Below are positions 42,903 to 51,482 of a DNA stretch of 64,000 nucleotides, piece after piece. Each line of letters opens with the position of its first letter. The stretch's first letter is position 1. The position numbers and the translations under genes are program-made. The notes under the pieces were generated by a model, which had not been told where the DNA came from, did no database searches, and saw only the letters and a program-made list of their open reading frames with translations. This DNA comes from Verrucomicrobiota bacterium (GTDB lineage Bacteria; Verrucomicrobiota; Verrucomicrobiia; Limisphaerales; UBA1319): the NCBI GenBank assembly GCA_022711435.1, contig JAKLFB010000009.1:62001-126000 (forward strand), read 5' to 3'.

Positions 42903-43602
42903 GCCCTGGGGGTGCGGGGGGCTCCGAGACAGGAGAGGCGGCCGGGGGGGGCGCTTCGCGGGTCTCCCGCGCGCGCTTCTCGCGAGCCAGCGGGCTGAGC
43001 ATGACGTTCAGGTCGCGATCCCCCAGCATCCTGGGCGGGGCATCGGCTTGGCCGCAGGCGGCCACGCCTTGGACGAACCGGTTGACCAGTTCGAAGCCGA
43101 GCTCCTTGTGGACGCGCTGGCGGCCGCGGAAGCGGAGCTTGACGCGCACTTTCATGCCGCTGCGGAGGAACTCGGTAGCCTGGTCCAGCTTGATGGAGAA
43201 GTCGTGAGGATCGATCCCCGCGCTAAGCTGCACCTCTTTCATCTTGCCGCCGGTGTTCCGCGATTGCTTGTGGCTTTTGGCCTCCTCGTAAAGAAGCTTG
43301 CCGTATTGCACCAGCCGGCAGACGGGCGGGACGGCGTTGGGGGCGATCTCGACCAGATCCAGTCCCTTGCCATGGGCCAGGCGAAGGGCGTCGCCCAGAG
43401 CCATAATCCCGAGCTGCTGTTTGGATTCGTCCAGCACGCGCACCTCGCGGGCGCGAATCTTGCCGTTCCGGCGGTGCTTAGGCTCGCGGGATGGAAGCGA
43501 TCGTGAAGGGAAGGGGCGGCTCAGAGTGGCTTGATCGATTGAATGTGATTCACGGGGCAACAGTGGCCGGAGGGCCGGAACGAAGGGCGAGGAAAGCCCC
43601 AT
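42850..43602 (-). CDS. infC: Translation initiation factor IF-3
   Basis: IF-3 binds the 30S subunit and checks start-codon pairing. The N-domain begins HRRNGKIRAREVRVLDESK and the C-domain contains KLDQATEFLRSGMKVRVKL and RFRGRQRVHKELGFEL. A Pro-rich C-terminal extension of about 50 residues follows, which is unusual for the family. The only in-frame ATG upstream is at 43602, giving a 45-residue Pro/Ser/Arg-rich prefix. By analogy with the AUU start of E. coli infC, a non-AUG start near 43524 (CTG before SRPFPSRSLPSREPKH) is possible. The usual partners rpmI and rplT are not adjacent. Confidence 0.93.
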   Translation of the reverse strand: MGLSSPFVPALRPLLPRESHSIDQATLSRPFPSRSLPSREPKHRRNGKIRAREVRVLDESKQQLGIMALGDALRLAHGKGLDLVEIAPNAVPPVCRLVQYGKLLYEEAKSHKQSRNTGGKMKEVQLSAGIDPHDFSIKLDQATEFLRSGMKVRVKLRFRGRQRVHKELGFELVNRFVQGVAACGQADAPPRMLGDRDLNVMLSPLAREKRARETREAPPPAASPVSEPPAPPGPISGPPPEAQTSGPAGQ

Positions 43603-43647
43603 GCAAGAGGCTCGTCCTCGCCGGGCCTGTTCCGGCCCGCATCCGGA

Positions 43648-43950
43648 TCAATACCGGCTGGGGCGGCGCCCACCACCGAAGCCGCCGCCGCTGGGGCGGG
43701 CCTCGCGGGGACGAGCTTCATTGACGGTCAGGGCGCGGCCCTTGAACTCCTTGCCGTTGAGGGCCTGGATCGCCGCGTCCGCGGCTTCCTTGGTGGCCAT
43801 GGTGACAAAAGCGAATCCGCGCGACTTGCCCGTCGCGCGGTCCTGCATGAGGTTGACTTCGGCCACAGGGCCGTGTTGCGCGAAAAGATCCTGAAGATCG
43901 TTCTCGATGGTATCGAAGGCCAGGTTGCCCACGTACAGTTTCGTATTCAT
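43648..43950 (-). CDS. RNA-binding protein with one RRM domain and a Gly/Arg-rich tail
   Basis: The 100-residue product is a single RNA recognition motif: RNP2 LYVGNL at residues 5-10 and RNP1 SRGFAFVTM near residue 44, ending in a Gly/Arg-rich tail ([13 protein letters not shown]). Such small RRM proteins in bacteria and cyanobacteria are often cold-induced RNA chaperones. It stands 45 nt from infC on the same strand. The 219 nt upstream to the next gene are relatively AT-rich and could hold a regulatory leader; I see no recognisable RNA motif there. Confidence 0.92.
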   Translation of the reverse strand: MNTKLYVGNLAFDTIENDLQDLFAQHGPVAEVNLMQDRATGKSRGFAFVTMATKEAADAAIQALNGKEFKGRALTVNEARPREARPSGGGFGGGRRPSRY

Positions 43951-44169
43951 TATGCTATTTGTGCTCAGACGATCTGCTATTTCCAGGCTGTTCCCGGGAA
44001 TCGGGTTTCAAATCATCATTGAAGCACGTTCAACTGAAGATCCACCAGGACTTGAAATCGACTAGCGTCTAACGCGCCTCCACCATACGTGGATTCGAGC
44101 GAAGCGCAAATACAATTTTGAAAATCTGCTTATGGCGGGCAGGGCCAGGCGCGTCCCCCCGGGGGGGGG

Positions 44170-45498
44170 TCAGGCCCGGCGCGAGGGCCGGTCCCGGAGC
44201 CGATTGGCGGCATCGTGATTGACGAACTGCTCGCGCTGGGGATCCCAAACCAGCTTCTCGCCCAACTGGATGGCGATCAGTCCGAGATGGCACATCGTGT
44301 TGGTCCGGTGGCCGATCTCGGCCGGGATCAGCGGCGGGGTGCGGCGCCGGACCGACTGGATGAAATCGGCCTTCTCGTTGAGCAGGGGCAGGCGCAGATC
44401 GTTCGGCCCGAACGGCTCTTCGAGGATCGATTTCGGCTCGGCCCGGATGCCTTGGTTCCAGACCGCCTCGATCCAGCCGTCGTCGCCTTCGAACCGAACG
44501 GCGGGGCGGCCGGTCAGCCGATACTCGAGCTGGACGCCGTCTGCATAGCGGTAGGTCACGGCGAACTCCTTCAGGACGTTGGACAAGCCGCCCGGTGGAT
44601 GGAACTCGCCGCGGCCATCGATTTCCACCGGCCCGGTCAGCTCGCTGTGGTGCCCCCACTGGACGATGTCGAGCAGGTGCGCGCCCCAGTTGCTGATGAT
44701 GCCGTCGCAGTAATCCTGAACGATCATCCAGCCCGGGCGGGCCTTGAGGTTATGGCGGGTGTGGACGCGTTTTTCGGTGTAAGGCGCCTCGGGCGCCGGC
44801 CCGAGCCAGCGGGCGTAATCGAGCTCGTTGGGCACGGGCATGACCGGCTGGGCGGGCACTGGGTCCGCCTCTTTGGGGACCTCGGCGGCGATGCGCCGGA
44901 CGCGGCCGATCCGGCCGTTCCGGACGCACTCGCACAGCCGCCGGAACTCGCCGGAGAACCGGACCTCGGTGTCGGTGCGGAAGATCCGGTTATATTGGGT
45001 CATGGTGTCGCTGATGGCGCGGCCCTGGGCGATCGAGAGGGAGATAGGCTTTTCGAGGGCGACGTCCTTGCCGGCGCGCGCGGCTTCGATTGCCATGGCG
45101 GCGTGCCAGTGGTCGGGCGTCGAGATCATCACGGCGTCGACGTCGGCGCGGCCCAGGACCTCGCGGAAATCCCGGGTGATCTGGCAGCCGCGGTAGGAGC
45201 CGCCTGAGGCCTGGGCGGCGTAGTAATCCTCGACGCGCTTGCGTCCCTGCTCGGCGCGCCAGGCGTCCACGTCGCAGATGGCGACCACCTGGGTGTAAGG
45301 CGAAGCCAGGAAAGGGAGCAGGTTGGCGTGATAAGCCTGCCGGCCCATGCCGATCATGCCGATCGCAATCCGTTCGCCCGGCGCGGCGCGGCCGGCTGCG
45401 CCCATCACCCCGCGAGGCGCCCAGATCAGTCCGGCCCACGCCGCAGCGCCGGCTCGCATGCTGTCCCGGAGAAAACGTCGACGGTTGAGGGTATTCAT
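44170..45498 (-). CDS. Tat-exported Gfo/Idh/MocA family oxidoreductase (second copy)
   Basis: The 442-residue product begins with the twin-arginine motif NRRRFLRDSM, then a Rossmann domain (IGMIGMGRQAYHANLLPF, VVAICDVDAWRAEQGRK) with the catalytic family motif ALEKPIS and STPDHWHA. It is related to the other Gfo/Idh/MocA protein at 28119 but is not a close copy. It faces a different set of neighbours (a 713-residue unknown and an aldo/keto reductase). A C6G9 homopolymer run (44155-44169) abuts the stop codon. Substrate unknown. Confidence 0.9.
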   Translation of the reverse strand: MNTLNRRRFLRDSMRAGAAAWAGLIWAPRGVMGAAGRAAPGERIAIGMIGMGRQAYHANLLPFLASPYTQVVAICDVDAWRAEQGRKRVEDYYAAQASGGSYRGCQITRDFREVLGRADVDAVMISTPDHWHAAMAIEAARAGKDVALEKPISLSIAQGRAISDTMTQYNRIFRTDTEVRFSGEFRRLCECVRNGRIGRVRRIAAEVPKEADPVPAQPVMPVPNELDYARWLGPAPEAPYTEKRVHTRHNLKARPGWMIVQDYCDGIISNWGAHLLDIVQWGHHSELTGPVEIDGRGEFHPPGGLSNVLKEFAVTYRYADGVQLEYRLTGRPAVRFEGDDGWIEAVWNQGIRAEPKSILEEPFGPNDLRLPLLNEKADFIQSVRRRTPPLIPAEIGHRTNTMCHLGLIAIQLGEKLVWDPQREQFVNHDAANRLRDRPSRRA

Positions 45499-45506
45499 CG
45501 GCTTCT

Positions 45507-45535
45507 GAACTAACCGGATCGAATCGGCCGGTCAA
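45507..45535 (-). promoter_or_regulatory. Candidate promoter of the second Gfo/Idh/MocA gene
   Basis: On the minus strand, TTGACC (45535-45530) and TAGTTC (45512-45507) are separated by 17 nt and lie just upstream of the ATG at 45498. The -10 match is weak and the leader would be only a few nucleotides. It is a motif-level suggestion only. Confidence 0.3.
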
Positions 45536-45664
45536 GGGGATTGGGCCGGAAGCGGCGCCATTCAATGGGCGGTGCGATCGCCTGCCGGGCCCACGAGCGT
45601 GGGCCTCCTGGCCCGCAGGTCCTGTCGACTGAACCAGAAGCGATGATCTAATCCCGGGCCGCGA

Positions 45665-47806
45665 CTATGGCCCGCGCCATCCAGAGGTCAGCGCTCCAAA
45701 GTCCGCAACAATCTCGAGACCGGGGATCCGACAGATCGCGCGATCGGATCTGATCTCGAACGAGATGGTTTCGGCCAGGGCAGCGGTCTGGGCTGCCGAT
45801 CGGTTCAGGCAGGTCACGATGCACGACCAGTCCGGGCCGGCCGATGGGGCCGCATCAGGATCTCCCGCCAGGCTGAGCCATTCCTGGAGCTGGGGGACGC
45901 GGCCCGCGCCGCCGGTCTCGTCGTGAAATCGAATGACATTGGGCCGGCCCGCCTGGCGCCGAATCACATAGCCGATCCGGTCATCGACGTTCAGCCAGTC
46001 GCTCGGGATGGCGCGAACAGCCTGGGTCCCGCCCGTGCCCACGGCCAACATTGTCCCGAAGCGGCCATGGAGTTGGCGCGTGTTTTGGCCCAGGGGATAC
46101 TCGAGTCCGATCACGCCCGTTTCGCGAGGGGGCAGGCGGTCGCCGGAAGGAGCGGTCCATCGTTCGATATAGATCTGCCAATCGCCGGGCGGGGAGATGC
46201 AGGCGAACTCATGGCACAGATCGCCCGGCTGCCGGATCAGCCGCCCGATCACGCTGAATCCGCCAGGCCGCTCGACGGGGCAAACGACATCGAGCCGGGC
46301 GTTCTTGGACGAGCTGTCGCGGCCGTCGACAAGGCCGAGGTAGGAGGCAAAGTGCGGCCAGACGACCCAGTTGCCGTTCTCGGGCATGGCCAGGGCCATT
46401 CGCTTCGGCCCCCAGGCGAAGGAACTGAACTTGGTCGGCGTGCGGTGGAGGATGGCCTGGGCGAACTTCAGGCTGGCGACGCCGCTGGCGCTGCGATTGA
46501 ACTGCTCGGCAGTGACGGGCTCCGCGCCCGGCCCCCGCAGCGCGTGCGCCACAAAGCAGGCGATCAGCCGCGCCGCGGCGAACCCGCCGAACTCGAGGTC
46601 GCGGCGGACGTTATAGAAGCCGCCTTCGGCCTGCTGCATGCGAGAAAGCGTGTCGAGCGCAACCTGCTCGAGATAGGCGGCGGCGCCATCGTTGTGCAGC
46701 AAGCTCAGGCCGGCGTAGAGGAGCACGTCTTCGTTCTGCGTGTGCACGACCTTCCAATCGTTGCCGCCGAAATAGATGGGCGCTCCCTCCCAATCCATGC
46801 ATCGGAGCAGCACCCCCCAGCTGTCGGGGACATGGTGCAGGCAGGCCTTGGGCACTGGACGCTCGCCCGCCAGATAGTGGGTGGCGCATTCGATCAGCTC
46901 CCCCATGGTGAGTTTTAAGTAGCCGACGTGAACCAGCCCGTGATTTTCGACCGTGAAGTCCGGATGCGCATTGACGGTGGCGACCCAGCGATTCACGGGC
47001 CGGCCGTCGTCGCCCGGCGTGTCGTCCTGTTGGTCGGCAGCGACGGAGATCGAGTTGTACATGTAGCGCTTGGCGGCTTCGTCCCATCGGGAGGCGCGGG
47101 GGTGGGCCGGCATCATGTTGCAGGCCAGGCTGAGGGCCATGGCGTTCCACGCATTCTCCTCGGCGCCGGTGTTGCCGAACTCGCTGTTTCGGGGATCTTG
47201 CCGGAGAAAACGATCGGCCTCGTGCTCGACCATTCTGGCGGCGGCCAGCTGGAGCGGCGGATCGAGCCGGGGCCAGGCGATCCATGCGCCCAGCCCGGCG
47301 GAGCGCGCCCACATCGCAGATTGCCATTGGCCGCCCCAGGGCTTTCCGTTCACGCATCGGCCCCCGCCGCTCACATGGGCTTGAGTCAGGTATCGCAGGG
47401 CCGCGGCACAATGCTCGAGCAACGCCAGCCGCCGGCGGGTCTCGGGCATCCATGGCTGGCCCGACGCCTCGGAGAGAAACGCGTTGACCAGAACCGCATA
47501 CGCGATAGGCCGGACCTCGTCCTCGGTGTGGCCGCCGAGCCCATAGTAGCCCCATCCAGGATGGCCGGGAACCGGGCGAAAATGGGTCGCCACGACATCG
47601 CCCCAGGCACGAATCGAGGCGGCATAGCCATCGAGGAGCTTCTGGTTGCGCGGGGACGAACTGCGCGGCGACAATGCCGCTGGGGGAAAAGGCCTGACGG
47701 CAGCCCGAAGATCGCCATCCGCCACCGGGATCTCCGGCATCGCCGCGGCGGCCGTTTCCCGCGCGGCTGCAAAAACCAGCAGCAGAGGGAGAATTCCCCG
47801 AGTCAA
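45665..47806 (-). CDS. Large secreted protein of unknown function, possibly an alpha/alpha-toroid
   Basis: I do not recognise the family. The product is about 713 residues with a signal peptide (ILPLLLVFAAARETAAAA). Helical repeats containing AWNAMALSLACNMMPAH, GYLKLTMGELIECATHYL and LLYAGLSLLHNDG suggest an alpha/alpha-toroid such as those of polysaccharide lyases or GH families. The C-terminal half looks beta-rich (VVCPVERPGGFSVIGRL, GVIGLEYPLGQNTRQLHG). The start is uncertain: TTG at 47806 gives a clean signal peptide, whereas an ATG at 47950 adds 48 polar residues and crosses a hairpin. The flanking genes encode Tat-exported redox enzymes. Confidence 0.65.
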   Translation of the reverse strand: MTRGILPLLLVFAAARETAAAAMPEIPVADGDLRAAVRPFPPAALSPRSSSPRNQKLLDGYAASIRAWGDVVATHFRPVPGHPGWGYYGLGGHTEDEVRPIAYAVLVNAFLSEASGQPWMPETRRRLALLEHCAAALRYLTQAHVSGGGRCVNGKPWGGQWQSAMWARSAGLGAWIAWPRLDPPLQLAAARMVEHEADRFLRQDPRNSEFGNTGAEENAWNAMALSLACNMMPAHPRASRWDEAAKRYMYNSISVAADQQDDTPGDDGRPVNRWVATVNAHPDFTVENHGLVHVGYLKLTMGELIECATHYLAGERPVPKACLHHVPDSWGVLLRCMDWEGAPIYFGGNDWKVVHTQNEDVLLYAGLSLLHNDGAAAYLEQVALDTLSRMQQAEGGFYNVRRDLEFGGFAAARLIACFVAHALRGPGAEPVTAEQFNRSASGVASLKFAQAILHRTPTKFSSFAWGPKRMALAMPENGNWVVWPHFASYLGLVDGRDSSSKNARLDVVCPVERPGGFSVIGRLIRQPGDLCHEFACISPPGDWQIYIERWTAPSGDRLPPRETGVIGLEYPLGQNTRQLHGRFGTMLAVGTGGTQAVRAIPSDWLNVDDRIGYVIRRQAGRPNVIRFHDETGGAGRVPQLQEWLSLAGDPDAAPSAGPDWSCIVTCLNRSAAQTAALAETISFEIRSDRAICRIPGLEIVADFGALTSGWRGP

Positions 47807-47848
47807 GGCTCGCGCGCTGAGCCCGTGAACCGCGGTACCCCGGTCTCT

Positions 47849-47885
47849 CCGCCCTCTTCCCCGCCATCCGCAGAGGAGAGGGCGG
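47849..47885 (-). terminator. Hairpin between the aldo/keto reductase and the 713-residue protein
   Basis: CCGCCCTCT (47849-47857) and AGAGGGCGG (47877-47885) pair perfectly around a 19-nt loop, 102 nt after the aldo/keto reductase stop on the minus strand. There is no T run, so it may be a Rho-type end or an RNA-stability hairpin rather than an intrinsic terminator. Confidence 0.35.
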
Positions 47886-47986
47886 CCGAAAGCCGGGAGA
47901 TGGGGATGTTCATCGGGCTCCCCCCGTCCAAGTTCGCGCTGTGAGGGCATGAGCCGAGCGCCCGCGTGAGGAGGCGGATCCCGCTG

Positions 47987-49048
47987 TTACGCCCACTCCT
48001 CGGGGCAGCCATGGATCGGGTGGTCGGGGTATGAGGAGTGGATCAGGCGCTGGGCGGTGGCGGCCATCTTCTCCTCGCGAGCGAAGATCGAGCCGCAACC
48101 TGCCGCCATCTCGCCGAGCTTGGCCAGTTCGGCCTTGCCGATGGAGCGATCGTCCTTGGCGGCCTCGATGGCCAGATCCACCAGGTCCAGGAACGACGGG
48201 GGGATGCCGGCCACGACGTTTTTCTGGGACCAGGAAAACCGGAGAGAGAGCCTGACCTCATCGAGCCCTTCGGTGGTCCGGTACCACCACTTGCGCTTGC
48301 GCTCGGCATCGGCGGGCCATGCGCCGCGCGACAACGGTTTGATGGCAAGGACGGCGGCGCCCTGGGCCCCGGCCAGATCGAGGACATCTTTCCCGTATCC
48401 GAAATTCATGTATTCCACGAAGTTGATCGGGAACATGACGGTGTCGAACCGGAAGCCCTTCATCGCCTCGAGAGCGGCCTTGGTGGTGTGAGCGGAGAAG
48501 CCGATATATTTGATTTTGCCGGCCTTTTGGGCCTCGAGAATCGCCTCCATGGCGCCTCCGGGACCGAGGGCCTGCTTGACCTCGGCCACCGTCACAAGGT
48601 GGTGCAGCTGATAGAGGTCAAAATGGTCCGTCTTCAGCTCCTTGAGAGAGTTGTCGAGCTCGGCCCGGGCGCCTTCCTTGTCGCGTTTCTTGGTCTTGCA
48701 GGAGAGGAAATACTGGCCGCGATCGATCCCCTGGAGCCCGATGCCCATGCGCGTTTCGCACGTGCCTTTGCCATAGGCGGGCGCGACATCGAAATAATTG
48801 ACCCCTCGATCGAATGCACGGTGCAATCCGGCGGTGCCCTCCTCCTGGGAGCAGTTCGCCAGCGCGAGGCCGGGGAATCCGACGATCGAGAGCTTCGCGC
48901 CCGTGCGTCCGAGGGTCCGCCGCGGCAATCCCTGCACCTTGTCGGCAGTCGGAGGCGGCTGGCTTTCGGCCAGGATCCGTTCGAGGGAGAGGGCGTATCC
49001 ACCCGCAGTGGCAGCGCCAACAGTCTTGAGAAAGGTTCGGCGTTTCAT
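47987..49048 (-). CDS. Tat-exported aldo/keto reductase
   Basis: The 353-residue product begins with a twin-arginine signal (MKRRTFLKTVGAATAGG) and contains the aldo/keto reductase TIM barrel: GVNYFDVAPAYG with catalytic Asp and Tyr, LSCKTKKRDKEG with the catalytic Lys, HFDLYQLHHL, and KIKYIGFSAHT. Aldo/keto reductases use NADPH; exported Tat-type members in this phylum are common but uncharacterised. The C-terminal region has several Cys residues and ends HGCPEEWA. It is the first gene of a minus-strand group with the 713-residue protein. The 172-nt gap upstream, before the kinase gene, shows no clear promoter. Confidence 0.9.
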   Translation of the reverse strand: MKRRTFLKTVGAATAGGYALSLERILAESQPPPTADKVQGLPRRTLGRTGAKLSIVGFPGLALANCSQEEGTAGLHRAFDRGVNYFDVAPAYGKGTCETRMGIGLQGIDRGQYFLSCKTKKRDKEGARAELDNSLKELKTDHFDLYQLHHLVTVAEVKQALGPGGAMEAILEAQKAGKIKYIGFSAHTTKAALEAMKGFRFDTVMFPINFVEYMNFGYGKDVLDLAGAQGAAVLAIKPLSRGAWPADAERKRKWWYRTTEGLDEVRLSLRFSWSQKNVVAGIPPSFLDLVDLAIEAAKDDRSIGKAELAKLGEMAAGCGSIFAREEKMAATAQRLIHSSYPDHPIHGCPEEWA

Positions 49049-49220
49049 AGGGAAGGCATTATTACGTTCTGGCGGGTCTTACCTACCACGCTTCTCCGGG
49101 AACGTCCAGCACGTTCGCGGCAGCCGTCTCGATCGGGCGCGACAGCGGGCAGGTTGCGAGAGTGCGTTGGGGGTCGAGGTGGGCTGTCCTTGGATGGCCT
49201 CGACGCCGGGGATGCATCCG

Positions 49221-50663
49221 CTACCAGGCGCCGCGCAGGAGCGTGGCAGCAACCAAAGCGATGCCGGCGTACCTGGCGCCGCGCGACATCGAGGTCCCGA
49301 GCCCCTCCCGGCCGGCGGCCGACACTTCGCCCAGCACACCGCCGACCAGCGCGACGCATCCGAGCAGGAAGCCGGCGAGATCCTGGTGATATTTCAAGGA
49401 GAGGAGCAGGCCGAGGGCGGTAATGCTCGCCGCCGAGCCGGCGAAGGCAGCCCAGCGCGCCCCTCGAAGCCGGGCGGCGGCCGCTCGGCGGCTCAGATGC
49501 CATGGGTCCAGCCTTGGAACCGGCGGCGGCATGGGCAGTCCGGCCTGGGATTCGCCGGGGATTTGAATCGCGCCGGCGCGGGGCTTGGGACGCCGGAGGT
49601 GGTGTCCTTTGCGGACGGCCTCGAGGGAGGGGAAGGGATCGCGGCCGCCGAGGAGCTGGGCGCGCGCGCACCACGGGCAGCTCTTGAGATGGTTGCTATA
49701 GAAGTGCTGGTTGTTGAACCAGCAGACCACGAGGGCGCTCTCGGCCTCCTCGAGCGCCCGCTGCCAGCTGGCGGCGTCCGGCCGCTCCCGGGGATCGCGG
49801 TGGCCGTCTCGAAAGCAGCGCCCGAAGTGCTGCTGAAGAGCCGGATGCAGCACCTCGAAAGGCGGCGCAGCGGGTTTGGGCTCGAAGAGCGGCGGAGGCG
49901 GATCGTCGTAAGGGAAGTGGCCGGCGGCAATCCGCTGCTCGATCGTGGGCGGCTCGCCGCGCCCGCGGTAGGCGCCCGCAAACGGATGCGTGCCCTCCAT
50001 CAGCAGATGGAACAGGACAATCCCCAGGCCGAAGAGGTCATGGACCGGCTCGCGGTTGACCAGGGCGAACCGCTGGCCCTGCAGCTCCGGAGGCGTGAAC
50101 TCGGGCTTGCCAACCCGGCAGCGATAGAGCGTTCCACCCGAGGCGTCCCAGACCTGGAACGAATCGGTGTCGACCAGCGTGACCAGCGCCTTCTCCGACA
50201 CCAGGATGTTGGATTCGTTGAGGTCGCCCACCACGTAGCCCCGCTCATGAAGGGCCCGGATCGCCGTCGCCAGGTTTCGGCCCGTGCGCAGCAGATAATA
50301 GAAGTTGAACAGCGGACATCTCTGGCGGCGGGACTTGGGATTGTAAAAGTCGATGATGGGGCGCATGCCCTGGACGCGCGCCATGAGAAACCCGACGCAG
50401 CGCGGGGACCGGTCCCGGCTCAAGAGCCGGTCGAGGGGCCAGGCGATCGAGATGTGGCTGTGGCCGGCCATGGGATCGACCGGCGGATTGGCGATCATCA
50501 CCTCGACCTTGCGGGCGCGCTCAGCCGTGGGCCGATGCCAGATCTTGGCCGCCAGCGCGGGATCGGCGGCAAACCCGTAGATGCGGGCTTCGCCACCCGA
50601 TCCCAGCCGGTTGGATTCGTCCAGGGATACAATCTCGCCGGTCGACTGGCGTTGGACGTGCAT
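49221..50663 (-). CDS. TerY-associated Ser/Thr protein kinase-like membrane protein
   Basis: The 480-residue product has a kinase N-lobe with Gly-rich loop LGSGGEARIYGF (residues 20-31) and invariant-Lys candidate K40 in AAKIW. The catalytic loop is GDLNESN (D147, N152) in place of HRDLKxxN, and VDTDSF (D165-T-D167) replaces DFG. This pattern is typical of kinases linked to TerY VWA proteins. A C-x2-C and nearby His/Cys residues (SNHLKSCPWCARA) follow the kinase, then a Pro-rich linker and two hydrophobic helices near the C-terminus. It is the last gene of the VWA-PP2C-kinase triad. Confidence 0.85.
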   Translation of the reverse strand: MHVQRQSTGEIVSLDESNRLGSGGEARIYGFAADPALAAKIWHRPTAERARKVEVMIANPPVDPMAGHSHISIAWPLDRLLSRDRSPRCVGFLMARVQGMRPIIDFYNPKSRRQRCPLFNFYYLLRTGRNLATAIRALHERGYVVGDLNESNILVSEKALVTLVDTDSFQVWDASGGTLYRCRVGKPEFTPPELQGQRFALVNREPVHDLFGLGIVLFHLLMEGTHPFAGAYRGRGEPPTIEQRIAAGHFPYDDPPPPLFEPKPAAPPFEVLHPALQQHFGRCFRDGHRDPRERPDAASWQRALEEAESALVVCWFNNQHFYSNHLKSCPWCARAQLLGGRDPFPSLEAVRKGHHLRRPKPRAGAIQIPGESQAGLPMPPPVPRLDPWHLSRRAAAARLRGARWAAFAGSAASITALGLLLSLKYHQDLAGFLLGCVALVGGVLGEVSAAGREGLGTSMSRGARYAGIALVAATLLRGAW

Positions 50664-50687
50664 GGGCGCCCGCGGTCTTCTGCGCGT

Positions 50688-51482
50688 TCAGTCCGTTCGC
50701 AAGGCCAGGACCAGGGTCAGGTCATCATCGGCGCGCTCGGTCAGCCTGGGCGATTCGAGGAAGGCGGCCAACTGCTCCACCAGCGCCGTCGGATCGCCCG
50801 TCGCACGCGCGAACCGGAACAGCGGATCGAAAAACGGCTTGTGGGGCGTGCCCATCGGCATTCTCAGGGCCACCATCTGGAGGCCGTCGCTGAACATGGC
50901 GAGCTGCCGAACCCGGCCGGTTCGGCTCTGGGCATGGATCGAGTCCAGGGCGGAATCGGAGGTCAGGAAGACCGTTTCGTTGAGGTACTCGCCGGGCGGA
51001 GCCAGGCTCAGAGCGGCCCACTGGCCGTCCTCGTCCAGGATCACCACGCCGCCGTCCCCGACCTGGGCGGCGATGGCCCCCTGATGGGACACGACGGCGA
51101 CGATGAGAGTGGTGGCGAGGTCGCGGGGCGGATCGCCGCGCCGGGCCGCCTCTTCGCACACCGCGGCGCGCCCGGCCGCCAGCGCGGAGCGAAGCCGCGA
51201 TTCCCAGGCGTCCAATCCCGGCCAATGGCCGGGCACGGGCCCCGAACCCGCCAGCTCGCCGATGGCCGTGCGAACCGCCAGGTGGGCGCCGACCTCGCCG
51301 AACGGCGCGGATCCGGCGCCATCGGCCAGCGCCACCGCCAGGGCGTGCCCGGGGAGGATCTGCCAAAGGACTGCGTCCTGGCAAGGTTGTCCGGTGAGCC
51401 GGTGATGACGGCCGCGGACCGAGGCAGCCGCCACTCGCCAGCCCGGCTCCAAGGCCGCGCCGGGCGGCTTGCAAGCGCTCAT
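50688..51482 (-). CDS. PP2C-like Ser/Thr phosphatase of the TerY triad
   Basis: The 264-residue product has PP2C-family metal-site motifs: QDAVLW near residue 38, ADGAGSAPFGEVGAHLAV, VGDGGVVILD and DDDLTLVLAL. In the TerY-phosphorylation triad it is expected to reverse phosphorylation made by the neighbouring kinase. The start at 51482 is fixed by an ATGA overlap with the VWA gene; a 24-nt gap separates it from the kinase gene. No signal peptide is present, so it acts in the cytoplasm. Confidence 0.87.
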   Translation of the reverse strand: MSACKPPGAALEPGWRVAAASVRGRHHRLTGQPCQDAVLWQILPGHALAVALADGAGSAPFGEVGAHLAVRTAIGELAGSGPVPGHWPGLDAWESRLRSALAAGRAAVCEEAARRGDPPRDLATTLIVAVVSHQGAIAAQVGDGGVVILDEDGQWAALSLAPPGEYLNETVFLTSDSALDSIHAQSRTGRVRQLAMFSDGLQMVALRMPMGTPHKPFFDPLFRFARATGDPTALVEQLAAFLESPRLTERADDDLTLVLALRTD

